Shown piece after piece: positions 20,460-33,299 of a stretch of DNA of 64,000 nt (positions within the stretch are counted from its first letter, which is position 1; each line of letters starts with the position of its first letter). The position numbers were made by a program, and so were the translations under genes. Source of the stretch: Stomoxys calcitrans (lineage: Eukaryota > Arthropoda > Insecta > Diptera > Muscidae); NCBI RefSeq assembly GCF_963082655.1, contig NC_081555.1:186021424-186085423 (forward strand), read 5' to 3'. The notes under the pieces are model-generated. The model was not told the DNA's origin, did no database searches, and saw only the letters and a list, made by a program, of their open reading frames with translations.

Positions 20460-21060
20460 GGAACAAACGTCCACCAAAGGGGACGCATGTACGACCATAG
20501 CCATATGGGGCTCAAATGAACGGTATTTGGGAGTAAAGCACAAATCTGATATCAATGTTCTCGAAAAGTGTCTATGGGGCCACCCCACCCCCACAACACC
20601 ACCCAACCCCCAAAACACTCCTAAATCGGACATATTTACCGATAATGGCAATATGGGACTCAAATGAAAGGTATTTGCGAGTAGAATACGAATCTGATAT
20701 CCAAATGTGGGACCCCGTTTCTGGGGGTCCACCCCTTCTCCAAAACACCCCCCAAACAGGACTTATTTACTGACCATGGGAATGTGGGATTTAAATAAAA
20801 AGTATTTGAGTTTAGAATTAGAATCTGATATCCAAATATGGGACCAAGGGTTTAGGGGGCCGCCTCTCCCCAAAAACAACCCCCAAAGTGGACAAATTTA
20901 CGACCATAGCCATATGGGGCTCAAATGAAAGGTCTTTGGGAGTAAAGCACGAATCTGATATCAATATTTGGGAAAAGTGTCTATGGGGCCACCCTACACC
21001 CACAACACCACTCAAATAGTAAGTATTTGCTGATTCTGCCTTAAAAAAGTTAAAGAGAAA
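20460..21060. repeat. Array of about 130-bp units, block 2
   Basis: Units starting near 20475, 20636, 20758, 20888 and 21017 match block 1 units one to one and in the same order: GTTTCTGGGGGTCC, then GGGAATGTGGG, then GACAAATTTACGACCATAG, then GTAAGTATTTGCTGA. Confidence 0.8.
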
Positions 21061-22844
21061 CCGCACAAGAACTTGCGGTCCATGGTGGAGAGTATATCTG
21101 TCCAGCGGAACCTACTTAGCTTTCATTTGTTATTTGCATATCCTCAATTAATTGATCTCATAACACGTTGAGCAGATGCTCTCACCATGTTCCCAAAGGG
21201 CTACAATAAGTCGTTGCTTAGATCGACTTATGATTACAATATCATCGGCTTAGGCGAGCAGCATTTTGACGATACACTTATAGTAGATAGCACATATTCG
21301 GCAGCATTTTGGCAATATTCAAGCAGTTGATTAAAACATTTCATAATGTAATGGAAACTTGGAAAGGACTTGCACGAACACAGAGATATATAGTGATCAA
21401 ATTATTTACGCGAAAATTCTTAAATCCAGTCATAGTTTCAATGAAATCTGAGTATGTGTCATTTGTTTATGTGGCCAGAACAAATATTTCAAAAGCAATC
21501 ATCCCATGTCAAACATATTTCCTTTGCCAGGGCAAACAAATGTTCGAACAAAAGTCTCGTGAGACTTCAGGCCCATTGATACGACCCAGGGTTTGATTTC
21601 GAGAGGTTTGCGGTTACTTTGACTGTGCTAAACTTGAAATTTCCTGAAAGCGTAGGTTGACTCTTGGCTGTCCACAGCTCTTTATCCTCTTGCAAACATG
21701 ATGGATGGTAGATGCGACTAAAACAAATAAAAATACCAATCTTCAGGGCTTTGGTTGGCGAGCAAAAACTCAAGTGCTCCAAAGGTGTTGTTTGCAGAGC
21801 ATTTGTGATTGAACGACTATTTCGTGCTGTTATTATTTGCTCGTATTTGGCAATTGAAACTAGTTCTGCCTTGTAAAGGACAACAGCTATCACACCTGGG
21901 TGAACGATGGCTTTGTCCTCTTCAAAAGGTCCTCTGAAGTGATGCTAAAGCCCAGCCAAACATTGTCATTGCGATTTTCAGCATAAGTTGGCCTAAAAGC
22001 AACCAAATAGAAGGAGATGCCAGACAAAGGCCAGGCCCTTTTTCTTTTTGAGCTCATTTTTTTAGTTCCTTTGACATCTCAAGTTATTTTGGATTTGCTT
22101 TGCGCAGCTAACCCACAAAAATCGTTTCGGTTACAAAATATATGTAATGTATGTGAGCATTTCAAAGCATTTCATGTTAAATAAACAAATAAATGCAAAG
22201 TTAAAGAATTCGAATATAACTGGCACTGAAAAAGCAACCTTTTTGACTTCATTCGGAAAATGTTGATCTCTGGGATATAATCGGTAAACGGTGTTTTCAG
22301 CAAATCTTCGATTCATAATTTTGTAGACAATTCTGAGAAAACCCAAACTCTGAAACCTAAACCCAGCACAGGAACAAAGAAGCGCGCCAGAAACGACTAC
22401 AATCTTCTAAACTCAGGAATCTTGAACCTTATACGGTTAGAGGAACTTTTTCATATAAACACGGTCTGGGTTTTTAAAGCCATAAAGTAAAAATAAATTG
22501 TTGGACCGAAGTTCTGAAATCATCCATTGAGGAACATTTTTCGTTTAAGAGTAAAAACACATTTCAGGGAAAAAAATGGTAAGTCATAATTTTCTTTAGT
22601 ATTTATTAAAAAGATCCTCAAGCTCAAATATGTCTATAATTTGTTAGTTTTCTTTAGGTAATAAAATATTTAAAATAGCCTGGAAAAAAAAAACTTAGAA
22701 ATGTATGGCATAACAATACCATCGTTATAACAATTCAGTTCTTTTTGGATTCTAAGCCGACATGGATAAAATCGGCAATAAAAATAGTGAAAGCACAACA
22801 GGTTATTGGAAGCTAATTTCTTAACACATCAATATACTAATGTA
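21061..22844. other. Unassigned stretch
   Basis: No domain found in any short open frame. Possibly intergenic or intronic. Confidence 0.3.
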
Positions 22845-22846
22845 TA

Positions 22847-23654
22847 CTAGAGTTGCCTTTGATATTTCGAGATAAGAGAACACAAAAACAAATATTAATA
22901 ATCGAAAATTGCTTTATTGTTTTCCAAAATATTCCCAATAAAGATCTTTACACTATGGCAAGCGTTCGAACAAATTGTCGAAGCACTTTTACCACTCAGA
23001 TGAGGTATCTTTCAAACATGTATTCTGAACACATCAACCGTTGACCTCTCATTTTATTTTTTACGTACGGGTATAAAAATAAGTCATTCGGTTCCAAGTT
23101 AGGACTATTCGGCGGATGACTCATCAAATCGATGTTTTGAGTGTTTAAAAATGCAACTGAAACAAGTTTGTTTTGGCGGTCAAACTATCTTACAATATTG
23201 AATTGTAATTGTCTCAATCTCAAGATGTCATCATATGACGATCCTGCAATAACAGCTTAGCATCAAAGGTTTTTGGAACAACAACTGATTTTGGATGACC
23301 ATTACGAAATTCGTCTTGGAGTTAACTACGACCTCGGTTGAATTCACCATACCATCGGTAAACACTTGTCCTTGATGGAGCTTCATCGCTAAAAATTTAA
23401 TTAAGTTAATCGATGCACTGTTATTGAGGTAATTCACGTCGAAAGTTGTAAAAAATAGTCGCACAAAAATGTTCACGATTTAGTTCGATTTTTGGGCGAG
23501 ATTAACTTTTATGTTACTGTAAACAGCACTGATAGCAATCGTATGTCAAAACGTTCTGAGTACATTTAATTTCAAAAATGTCAAGCTCTAGGATGGAGCT
23601 GTCAGTTGGCAGATTGCAACACAAGGGTACGCGAAATATAAAAGGCAACCCTCG
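22847..23654 (-). mobile_element. Internally deleted mariner with CGAGGGTTGCC-type ends
   Basis: Terminal inverted repeats: CTAGAGTTGCCTTTGATATT at the left, and at the right the complement of CGAGGGTTGCCTTTTATATT, each beside TA. On the minus strand the right part encodes remnants of the mariner N-terminal helix-turn-helix (RLFFTTFDVNYLN, and in another frame DEAPSRTSVYRWYGEF-like codons). The left part carries the C-terminal catalytic block (SHPPNSPNLEPNDLFLYPYV-like, with the catalytic Asp changed to Asn or shifted). The middle of the transposase, with the first catalytic aspartates, is missing. At 808 bp it is shorter than the usual 1.3 kb. Inactive. Confidence 0.8.
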
Positions 23655-23656
23655 TA

Positions 23657-24435
23657 TCGCAGCATATTAAATTTGAAGTTATTCTAAAAGAACAGCATTT
23701 TATGTACTTCCAAAGTGACGAAGTTTATTCTATACCTATATTTTGGAAAGTCATGTAGAATAGCTTTAAATATGCAACATTTAGGCGCTTTAGTGGAATA
23801 TAAATTGATGGAATTTTGAATGAATTGCATTTTTTAAGTTTTAAAGCGAAATATCCTTGGTGCTGTACGTACGTTCCACACGAAGTTTAGCCATGCCTTT
23901 GCACGATTTTCTTCTTATAGATTCTATCGACATTTTTATCTATACCGACTTTATGTTGCGTTATTCGTACAATTTCCCAAGATTGTATTTAGATCGCATT
24001 TTTTAAATCGATTTAAAAAACATTGTAAATGTTGAGCCCACAATAAAATATCGAATATAATTCCTGAAAGGGCTGTGGAAAAAAATTTGTATAATTTTGC
24101 TACCTACATTTTCATTTGTGGCAACCTATTTGTGATATATCCTGTCATGTTTAACTTTTCAATGAAATGGTGTCGATTTTAAACTTTTCAAATATTCAAT
24201 CAAATTTAGAACAATGTTTTTTTTTAATCTGTATGCGACGAATAAACCAGAGGGATACGCAGTTCGCCACCTTGCTTTAAGTAAAAGAGGTGCTTCCGAT
24301 TCATATTCAGACAGCGGCATTGCCAATGTAACATTCATCACAGCTGAGGTCAAGTCAACGGGGTGACGGCTGTAGTGAGTGAGGGCTTTGCTTAGCTCAC
24401 AAGAATACCGAGCTAGCAATACTGGGCACTACGAA
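23657..24435. other. Unassigned AT-rich stretch
   Basis: No gene recognised. Confidence 0.3.
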
Positions 24436-24439
24436 AGAG

Positions 24440-25975
24440 ACTGAGGAGTATGCACCGGCAGAACAATCGTGCGAAAATACAGGAAGCTGACAGGGATAGA
24501 ACCAAGCTGGAAAGAGAATCAGATCTTGCGAAGAGCAAAACGCTATTATAACCCTAAAAAAGAAAAAAAACTTCCCGGTAAGATTCCACCAGATCATCAA
24601 GCTCGTTGGAAATATCCATACTCCCTGGGAGGGCGCAAAGCTCGACTTGGTGAGAAAGATGGACATCTCCCAGCTTCCAAAGACGACGCACAGTGTTGCC
24701 AAATCGACAAATTTTGGGAAATAATTCTGGAACTTTTGAACGGAAAGAGATGTGTACACGACACTTCACATAGCCAGTTTTGAGGTGTTTTTCAAAATTT
24801 TGGGGCCCTAGTTGGTCATGCAAAAATGATTAGTATATCTTTAACGGTTTATGAGTTATGGGATTCACAACGATTTCTTTCTTTAGCGTTTCTCAACATA
24901 TTTGCACTAGTTCTTTTCGATGCTATCCCAAAGGGCAACGATCGGTGAGGAAGGAAAAACGGACAGGAAATGAGGTACTAATAGGGTGCGATGCGAACCC
25001 TTGTCACATTTCGTGCAGAAGTACCAATATTAATAAGCAGGGCCAAGCCCTGGAAGAATACTTGAATACTAACGACCTAATTGGTCTTAAAATTGTTAAC
25101 ACCGCAACCTAAGGAAGGAGGTTTCAGATGTGACAATATGTTCGGAAAATTTAACCAATAGGTTCAGTATTGGAGGGTCTGCATAGAGCACTCTTTCTCG
25201 GACCTTCACTACATTAGGATTAAAATAGCACGGGCGGCGCCTTATTCTATAAGCTTCCGGAATAAGGAGAAATCCAATTGGACAAAATTCGGAAGACTGC
25301 TCAGAGGCAAGATACATTGAATTGTTCAAGCATAGAAGACATTAACGACAATCCCAACAGGATTACGACTGCAATAGTGGCGTCCTTCGAAGGTAGTTGT
25401 CCTCATCGAGAAAGGAAATCAGAATCAAAATTTTTCAATCGCTCTGTATTCCTTCTTCGCAGGATTTGTTACAACTCGATCTTGATAACTTTTGTTTGTG
25501 GTGTAAGGTAAATTGAATGGAACTAAATATCTCGAAATGTAAATGAATGTCTTTCTATAGAACGCAACACTTGTCAAAAAGTTATCATCTGAATAGTCGT
25601 GAAATTGACATCCTCTTGGATCGTAAATTGAATTTTAGACAACATATTTCTATGATGGTGAATAAATCTTTTAGTTCTCTTGGATTTATGAAAAGATGGA
25701 GTAAAAAATTTGGTGATCCTTCAGTTACTAAGAACTTATGTATTTCTCTTTTCCGAAGAACATTTGAATATGGAACCCGTACTGGGGATCCGGTTTATAC
25801 TATTCGCAGAAATAATATATATACCGATCGACTCAAAATCCTTTCCTCCTCAAAATCCTTTCCGAATTGAGTTAGCTTGTATTCTTGTAATCAAGGTACA
25901 GGTCGTATTTGTTATCCAATCGTCAAGAAATTTTGCACCTGCCTCATTTTTGTGCAAGGTCGAACGCTATTGATT
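24440..25975 (+). pseudogene. Decayed LINE: possible ORF1 end, endonuclease and RT end
   Basis: Three collinear remnants on the plus strand. (1) About 24440-24780: frames containing a WEGAKLDLV...DISQLPK segment, resembling the end of insect LINE ORF1; weak. (2) 24945-25330: endonuclease remnant EVLIGCDANPCH, STNINKQGQALEEYLNTNDL, then across frames WRVCIEHSFSDLHY and SNWTKFGRLL, matching the EN region of jockey/R1-like elements. (3) 25540-25870: RT C-terminal region, ILLDRKLNFRQHISMMVNKS, LGFMKRWSKKFGDPSVTK, FRRTFEYGTR. The RT catalytic core is deleted and many stops are present. Cannot be active. Confidence 0.7.
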
Positions 25976-27734
25976 TCGGTAAAAATCGGATCAGATTTAG
26001 GATTGCGACCAGCACAAAATGTGGAATGGGAATAAGCCATGTTATGATGCTAAAATCTATTTTCTCGATAGATGGTTATAAATATAATGCCAAAACTATA
26101 TTTTTGCAGTAAGAACTTAGTGATTGATAAAATTAAAAGTTTTGTTTTTTGCCTGTTAAGCCTAGTAATGACTGGGACTTTTCGGTCGAACAATCATTGA
26201 AACGTATTATAAAAATATGGTTACGAAGAAAATTCGAACACAATCCGCAGAAGTGGTACTGAGATCAATAACCAAAATATTAGCAACATGTCCCTGTGCC
26301 AATACAAATTTTGAATATGACTAGAAATGCGATTGGACAACAGTTCTTTGTCTATCGGTGCTTCCATTGTGAACCCTGGAGCTATCCTTTGTGACGTATT
26401 CGGCGCAACCAGACGAACCTACGTACTGGGAAAAGGAAATGCAAGGTTCCTGTTCGCAGTGGCGTATTCAATTTCATCCCAATTCGTACATTCATAAACC
26501 CAAATTGTATTTCTCAGACAAAATGCCCGTAAGGGCACACTCTTATTGAATCAGAGCTGCAGAAAAGGCGCATGTGCAACGCACATTCAGCGGCAACTGC
26601 GACAGCAACAGCAACATCGACAGCAACGTTCGTTATAAAGTGCTGCAATAAATCAACTTAATTAACTGAAAATCAATTCATAAATTACATTCAGCAGCAT
26701 CAGCCAGCGTGAGTGGTCGCTTCCTTGGTTGTCCTCGTCCCTCCTATCGCTTGGTGAGGCATTTGTGCGTGGTGGCGGAACACGTGTGCGACTGGATACA
26801 ATTCGAAAGGAAAAGGGGGCACCCATATCAACTTTACAATGGACACCAGAGCACAACACCACAATGGTGCGCACACATCCCAAACGAAGCTCGGTGCAAT
26901 CGCTGGAATGGTGCTGAGGTTGCAATCGAAATAACTCTTGTAAATGCTTTATCTCAAACTTAAATGTTTTCTGTTTTCTCTTACTGACTACAAAAGAGGA
27001 GAGCCAACGCAGGCGCAGCACAGCTCTACTGCAGGCCCTTGGTATGGCGGGAAGGGAATGCGCAGTGTACGAAATGGCAACATTTGTAAAAGTGTTTAGC
27101 ACTTAATGGATTTTTGCAATGTACTCGTAGATGGCCAGACGAATATTTGAGGTGGGAAAATGTTGAGTGAAGAGAGAGCAGAATCGTTGTCTTAGATTCC
27201 TGAAGCCCTGCGATGTGGTGCGAACGCGCCGGGCCAAGGCGCAACATGGGCAATTAATACCCGTTGCAAGTGTGAATTATGAGGCTACCAGTCCATGACA
27301 GCTCCACAATGGATGGCAGTGCGACATTTTGTCGAATTCGTGAAACCCGTGTTGTGTGTATGCAGCAACAAGGAGTTGGACGAGTTGCAACGTCTTTTAA
27401 AACATGTCGTCGCAATCTATTAGAAATAAGATACACGTATCCCACTTTTTGTATGGAATTCTCGACACTGACATTGCATGTCAAATTTGTTTTTGGAGTC
27501 TGTTCCTTACTGAAGAAGGGTTTGTATAAATTTACAATAAAAAGTTTCAGTTTACCCACAAGGTGAGCCGTTGATCATGTTATGTTTATGTTAATGTTAA
27601 TGTAATAAACACTTGAACGTTTTGACAAAACTTTACATTTTTGTCTGATTTTGATGTTTCCAACTTAGAGGTCTAAGCAAATTTGAGAATGAGCAGGACA
27701 AGAATTAAAAATTAATTTAGAATTTTCAAAAATA
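25976..27734. other. Unassigned region, partly GC-balanced
   Basis: 26560-27560 is less AT-rich and has a GCAACAGCAACA-type repeat at 26595-26630. Open frames of up to 146 codons overlap on both strands but show no family motif, so none is called. Could be intergenic or an intron. Confidence 0.3.
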
Positions 27735-28000
27735 CTACAAAGTTTTTTTTTCTGTATGTACACGCAAAAAAAAAACGTTTCGGAAATGTTTACGACAAAC
27801 AAAATACTTGTATCACGAAGTTTTGCTTTTACTGTAACCGTGTATTGTTTCGCTTCAACATATCAAACGTCAGCCATAAACGTAGTATTATTGAACGTTA
27901 CTAACTTTGATTTTTGTAAACCCTTTAGCAGCTTCGTCTACGGTAAAAGTACCTTCATTTTGTTGTAAAACCAAAAACTCTTTAATAGGAAAAGTACTTT
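27735..28000 (+). repeat. Dispersed repeat X (MITE-like), plus copy
   Basis: Begins CACGCAAAAAAAAAACGTTT and carries TTTCGCTTCAACATATCAAA, GCTACGGTAAAA-like and TTGTTGTAAAACCAAAAACT phrases. It matches in inverted orientation the stretch at 42810-43045. Non-coding. Termini unclear. Confidence 0.65.
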
Positions 28001-28199
28001 GATAGCCCCAAACGATTATTCGTGTACCGGAAAGAGAGAAAGGGTTTTTCGGCATTTTGCCGATTTTCAGTTTAAAAAATAGCAAAGCACCAATTTTCAA
28101 ATTTTTACTCTAAAAATTACGATTTTTTAAAAATTTCAGTAAAGGTTTTAATGAAGGTATTTTTATTTTGGGAAGATTAAGTTCGATTGATCAACTGAT

Positions 28200-28665
28200 T
28201 TAAAGTTTTAACATCTGCAGTTCACAAAAAGCGTATTTTTCACCAGATTCGGCTAAAATTGGTTATAAGGGACGATTTTCATATTCTTGCCACAAATATA
28301 GGGCTCCTGGTGCAATTTTTTTTTCCTGTTGCTCCAAATCTGATGTAATTTTGGGCATAGCTGCCATGGAAATCAATCGTTTAGAATTCCTAAGTTCGTT
28401 TGACCCGTATTTTCGCCCTAATTTTCGTAAACTCGATATATAAAGTGGCATTGGACCCATGAAATACCATTTAGACATATCTCCTGCTTGATCACATGAA
28501 TGGGACACATTTATCTGATTTCGCAAAAAAAAAAAAATTGGAAGATTGCGGTGTATTGGACCCTCTATAGCTATGGTAAATAAGGTCATAGTTGGCGATC
28601 ACATAAAGTGTATTTTTACCCGGGTTAAAATATATCCATTGTGGTGGGTTCATTCCGAACTTCAG
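28200..28665. mobile_element. Very diverged Helitron-like fragment
   Basis: CCAAATCTGATGTAATTTTG and GCATAGCTGCCATGGA phrases resemble family units. No ends. Confidence 0.3.
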
Positions 28666-28964
28666 CCAAACTCAAGACCATTTTAAATATTTTTTTATTG
28701 AAACTGCGTTCTATTGTTAAAACAAGTGTTCCGATTTTTAAATTTGTGTCTTGAAAGTGCTGATTTTCTTCCAAATTAATCTGAAAGCCCTGAATCGGAA
28801 GTACACAAGAAAATAATCCTAACCCCTACCATAGACTTGTAAATAATTGCAATTTTTGATCTCGTCACTGGCATAGACACTAGAGCAAAGAGCAGTCAGT
28901 ATATTAAACAGATCGAAGAGTGAGGATGGTAAACACTAGAAGTGTAAATTTTTAAAGTTTCGAT

Positions 28965-29165
28965 GCAAAAATTCTGGTATGGCCAATTACAAAAATCATT
29001 ACAACAACACACAAATGGCTGCCAGGTACAAAACATTTAAGCGGTAAAATTCTGGTATGGCCAATTACAAAAATCATTACAACAACACACAAATGGCTGC
29101 CAGGTACAAAACATTTACGCGGTAAACATATATAAATCCCAAAGTAGTTTCTTAAATGTGCGAAA
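28965..29165. repeat. Tandem duplication of about 78 bp in a dispersed repeat
   Basis: AAAATTCTGGTATGGCCAAT through GCTGCCAGGTACAAAACATTTA is present twice, nearly identical, starting near 28968 and 29045. The following CCCAAAGTAGTTTCTTAAA links it to the repeat at 1185-1380. Confidence 0.8.
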
Positions 29166-29359
29166 ACAACGACTTCCATAAGCAATATTTTGTTTTATTT
29201 ATAAACCATATTGGGTTGTGCGAAAGCGGAAGGCTTTTAATGTAATTGTGTTTTATATCATCGAAATATATCCAAATATATTCTGAACGAGATTGTCATT
29301 CCAACTGAGATCTGTTTATAATTCGTTAAAATTTGGGTTTGAATAATGTTACAACATTA

Positions 29360-29510
29360 AACTGAACTTGGCTTATTTCCAATTTGCAAAATCCAAGTGA
29401 AACGTTTGACGTTAAAAAATTTATAAATAAAGAGCAACTAGTTGAAACCCCGAATAATATGTTCTATATATCAAGAATAAAAGGTATTGTCAGGGTAAAA
29501 AAAATTTAAA
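29360..29510 (+). repeat. Dispersed repeat Y, plus copy
   Basis: TTGACGTTAAAAAATTTATA, CTAGTTGAAACCCCGAATAA and TATCAAGAATAAAAGGTATT are the reverse complement of the stretch at 41990-42115. Confidence 0.6.
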
Positions 29511-29639
29511 TTTGTCACAAACTCTTGCAAGAATTTATTACAAGGGCAAAAGTCGGGCGGTGCCAATTGTATAAAATGTATGGGAGCCAGGGACGTAGCC
29601 AGGTGGGCCCTCGGGCTCTTGGCTAAACATTTTGAATTT

Positions 29640-30145
29640 TATAAATTTTTGAAAAAAAAATTACCTACAACAAAAAAAATTATTTTCTTTATATATTATG
29701 ACCATATAGCTAAAAAGGCTCGATTTAATAATTTCTGCATATAATCACATCTGCTGGCAAAATAATTAGGATTATTGCCATAAATTTATTTTTTTAATAT
29801 AGAAACCATGAAATCCAGCAAGGCATTAAAACGGATTCCAGAAATTCACGCCTAAGATTTTTGAATTTTTTGAAAGACCGAATCGCAATGTTTTTTTTTC
29901 AAAAGACAGCATTTTTGTGATTGTTTCAAACGAAAAGTTATTAAAAGTATCTTTAAGTCAAAATCTGCATGGAATTTTCATGGCAAAATTTTTTTTTTTA
30001 ATTTGTTCCGAGAGGAACATTCCTTTTCCATTTGCATCTCCGATCATTGAGCTTCTATCGAAAGAAAAACAAACAAAAATTGTAAAATTTAATGATCTTT
30101 GCCCTAGGAGGCAAAAAAACTTGAAAAATGAAAAATTCGGCAGTG
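29640..30145. repeat. Composite repeat D plus C, copy 1
   Basis: The D part has GACCATATAGC, AGGATTATTGCCATAAATTT, ATATAGAAACCATGAAATCC and AAAACGGATTCCAGAAAT. The C part has TCCATTTGCATCTCCGATCA and GGCAAAAAAACTTGAAAAAT. Both are also found at 30.4-31.2 and 51.0-52.3 kb. Confidence 0.65.
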
Positions 30146-30379
30146 CCCGGCACACGGAGCAACATAGAAAGCCATTGCCGTTATCTTAGCGTTCGTAGCC
30201 ATCAATACAACTTCCAACACATGCACAAAATCATGTGTAGTACGGAAGAAGTGTAATTTGTCACAGAAAGAATGTCTGTCATTACACAAAAATACAATAC
30301 ATACATACATGCATTAGGAAAAGTACAGCTAATAGACAGGGTTGTAGAGTGTGGTTAATGTGGTAATTGCAACATAGAT

Positions 30380-31215
30380 GCGTTTTCGCTATTAATACGA
30401 TTCAAATACAACATACCAACGCACGGCCCTTGAAGCCATCACACCAAATATGGTTGAAAAGTCTTCTAGCCAAAGACGAAACTTGTCCCATAGTGGTTGG
30501 TGTGTATTGCCCTCTTTGGCTTTCCTTTTCCATTTGCATCTCCGATCATTGAGCTCGTCTCGGAAGAGAAACAAACAAAAATTGAAAATGTTATACAATA
30601 TATTCATAATGTTGGGAATTTATATTGACGAAGCAAGTTTTCTAAATATTTTGAATTTTAAAAATTAAAAAAAAACCCTTTTTATTCTAAGCCCCTACAA
30701 CAAAAAGAAAGTAATTTTCTAAATATTTTACGACCATTTAGCGAAGAATTTTGGGTTTAATGATTTTGGCATTAAATCTCACCTACTGCCAAAAGAAGTA
30801 GGATTATTGTCATACATTTATTGTTTTAATATAGAAACCATCAAATGCAAAAAGACATTAAAACGGATTCCAAAAAATTTTTTTGAGATTAAAAAGTTGC
30901 CGACTTTCGACAAGCCAATTTCACCCCAAAACATGTCGGGGAAAATTGTTGTAACTGGTACCAGTCGTCCACTTTACGCTAATCCAAATTTCATTACGAT
31001 ACCTCTTTCCTACCTCGTGCTAAAATATTTCTAAAGCAGCTCTATTCTTGCATTTTTCTTGTCGTTACTGAGTCAATGCAATCTTTTTAAAGACAGAATC
31101 GCTATTTAAATTTTTTTAAAGATAAAAAAAAGTTACTAAAAGTTTCTTTGAGCCAAAATCTTAATGGAATTTTCTTGCCAAAAAATTTTTTTATTGAAAA
31201 TTGATCCGAAAGACA
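30380..31215. repeat. Composite repeat C plus D, copy 2
   Basis: ACCAACGCACGGCCCTTGAA, GTCCCATAGTGGTTGGTGTG and CCGATCATTGAGCTCGTCTC (C), then GACCATTTAGCGAAG, AGTAGGATTATTGTCATACA and AAAACGGATTCCAAAAAA (D). No protein signal. Confidence 0.65.
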
Positions 31216-33290
31216 AATATAATATAAACATTTCTCCAATACATAATTCTATGTAAATTTTATCTATTTCTGGTTTTGTTATTTTAATTGAAATTTTATC
31301 TGTAGAAAAATATTATTAGCAGATTGTCTTTAATGAAATATTTCGCCTGTTAGTCTGAAAAACTTCTCCAACGAATAATAAGTTATATTTATTGTTTGAA
31401 TTATTTGAATTACATCAGCAATGAAATCAAAAATTCAAGGACTCGGACACAATTTTAATTGATCTGGGTGATTGATGTACTTTTTAAATAATTATGTCAA
31501 ATAAGAAGATTTCGTTTTTGTTTTCTTGGAATTCCATAATTCACACTACAGTATTTTGGGCAATTGATACGGAGGCCATAGTGATTAGGGGAAGAAAAAT
31601 CTATAGAAATTTGATAGTTCTGTTGGCTTTGACCGTAGATTTGAGCACAGTGAAATATTATTTAAAAAATTTTAAAATTTAGCTATTGAATTGTGATGTG
31701 ATGTTCTTCCAAGAAAATCTTTTTACAATGAAAATATTTTGCGAGTGATGATTTCTTTATGTGTTATGTACGAAAATCTTTAATGAAAATCGACAACTCA
31801 AACTGCATGTTTAAAAAAAGGTGTGTTTTAAGTTCGTGTTTCACAGTGAAATACCCATGTTTTTCACGATTACCTTTTTTGAAAAAACTTCTAAAATATC
31901 ATTGATAATATAACAATTTTTATTAAAATTTTATCATAAATAATGGAAATGACCTAATGAATGAAATCAGTATTTTTGCTTCAAAATCTATTATCTACAA
32001 AAAGTAGTAGTAAACATATTAATTTTCACTGTGAAACACGAACATAATACCTTCCCTATGTAAGGAAATGTGTGAAAATAATATTAGTCAGCCGCCATGA
32101 CATCAAATAGTTGGCAAAGAAAGAAAAAAGTTGTCAACCGCAATAACGTAGAAATCTCTTCGTGCTTCTGATTTTTAGTTCTACCACCTTTTCTCACTTT
32201 ATCTTCAAGAAATTAGGAGAACTTTTAGTGACATGATGGACATTATAAGCATGTACGACAAGAAGATGGACATTATAAGCATTTTCGAAGAAGAAGATCA
32301 ACTTTCACTATAAAATTAAGATATTCGCAAAGACAACCATACTTTAAAGGCTTTGAAAGATTGGGATCGGCCTATAAATAGTGTGTTGGCAATCAGAACA
32401 AAATTGAGCTCTGACTTTATGACCAAATGTCACCGCCGATGGGTCAGTTCCTGCAACCAATAGCGACCACAATTTTCAAAAATAATTAAGCTATCTTTAC
32501 CAATTTCACAATAACAGAAAAGTTTTGACAATTTCCGATTTAAAAAAATTTGAGGTGGCCCCGCCCCAAAATAAAATCCTGGCTTCCTCCCAGATGGGAT
32601 CTATATCCAAATCTGCACCGATTTCTATGAAATTCACCAGTAATATGGGGAGTCATGAGAATCGCTTGACAAATGACGATGTTATTACAATCGGTCGAAC
32701 ATTGAGAGAGTTGTTGAGACCAGATTAATTAATTTGATCTACAACAAATATGGCTATCCCAAAATTTGCTTTGTAGGGTAGAAAGGTGACGAAATAAGAA
32801 ACATTTTGAGGCATAATTGAAGAAAAAAATGAAGGGGGCAAAAAAGGATCTAAAAAAAGTATTTTTTTTTTATATTTTGTAACAAGTAGTTTAAAAATTA
32901 AGGAAATTCTGCACAAAAAACTCTTTAAGCGTTTCTAAAGTCATTTATTTGTTTTTAAGTTATAGCGGTTTGAAAATTTTTTACTAATTGGGCACGGTGA
33001 TTTCGTGTCTAAAAAAATGTTACACTAATGTCGCACTTATCCGGGACAACATTTTGCAAAAGTCATCCCAACCTTCACATAGTGTTACCCTTTTGCTTTT
33101 CAAACAAAATTTGCTTGAATGATAGCCGATGATTTTAAGAGCAACATTCTCCAGCGTAGACTTTGAACGGTGTAAGAAATGCAACATTTTTCCACTGTCC
33201 TCTGTGGGCAACACCATTACATACGAGAACTACACCTGGTGGTGGGGTTACATTTTTTTTTGGACGAACGAACAAAAAATTTCGATTTTA
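31216..33290. other. Unassigned AT-rich stretch
   Basis: Very AT-rich. No gene. A short direct repeat GATGGACATTATAAGCAT lies near 32237 and 32267. Confidence 0.3.
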
Positions 33291-33299
33291 GAGCAACAT

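Noticed and set aside
19899..20732. Gly/Pro-rich frames in the 19-21 kb array
   Set aside because: Frames follow the C-rich 130-bp units and appear on both strands; no start or stop is conserved between units.
26662..27102. 146-codon minus-strand frame
   Set aside because: Plus-strand frames overlap it and neither strand shows a family signature.
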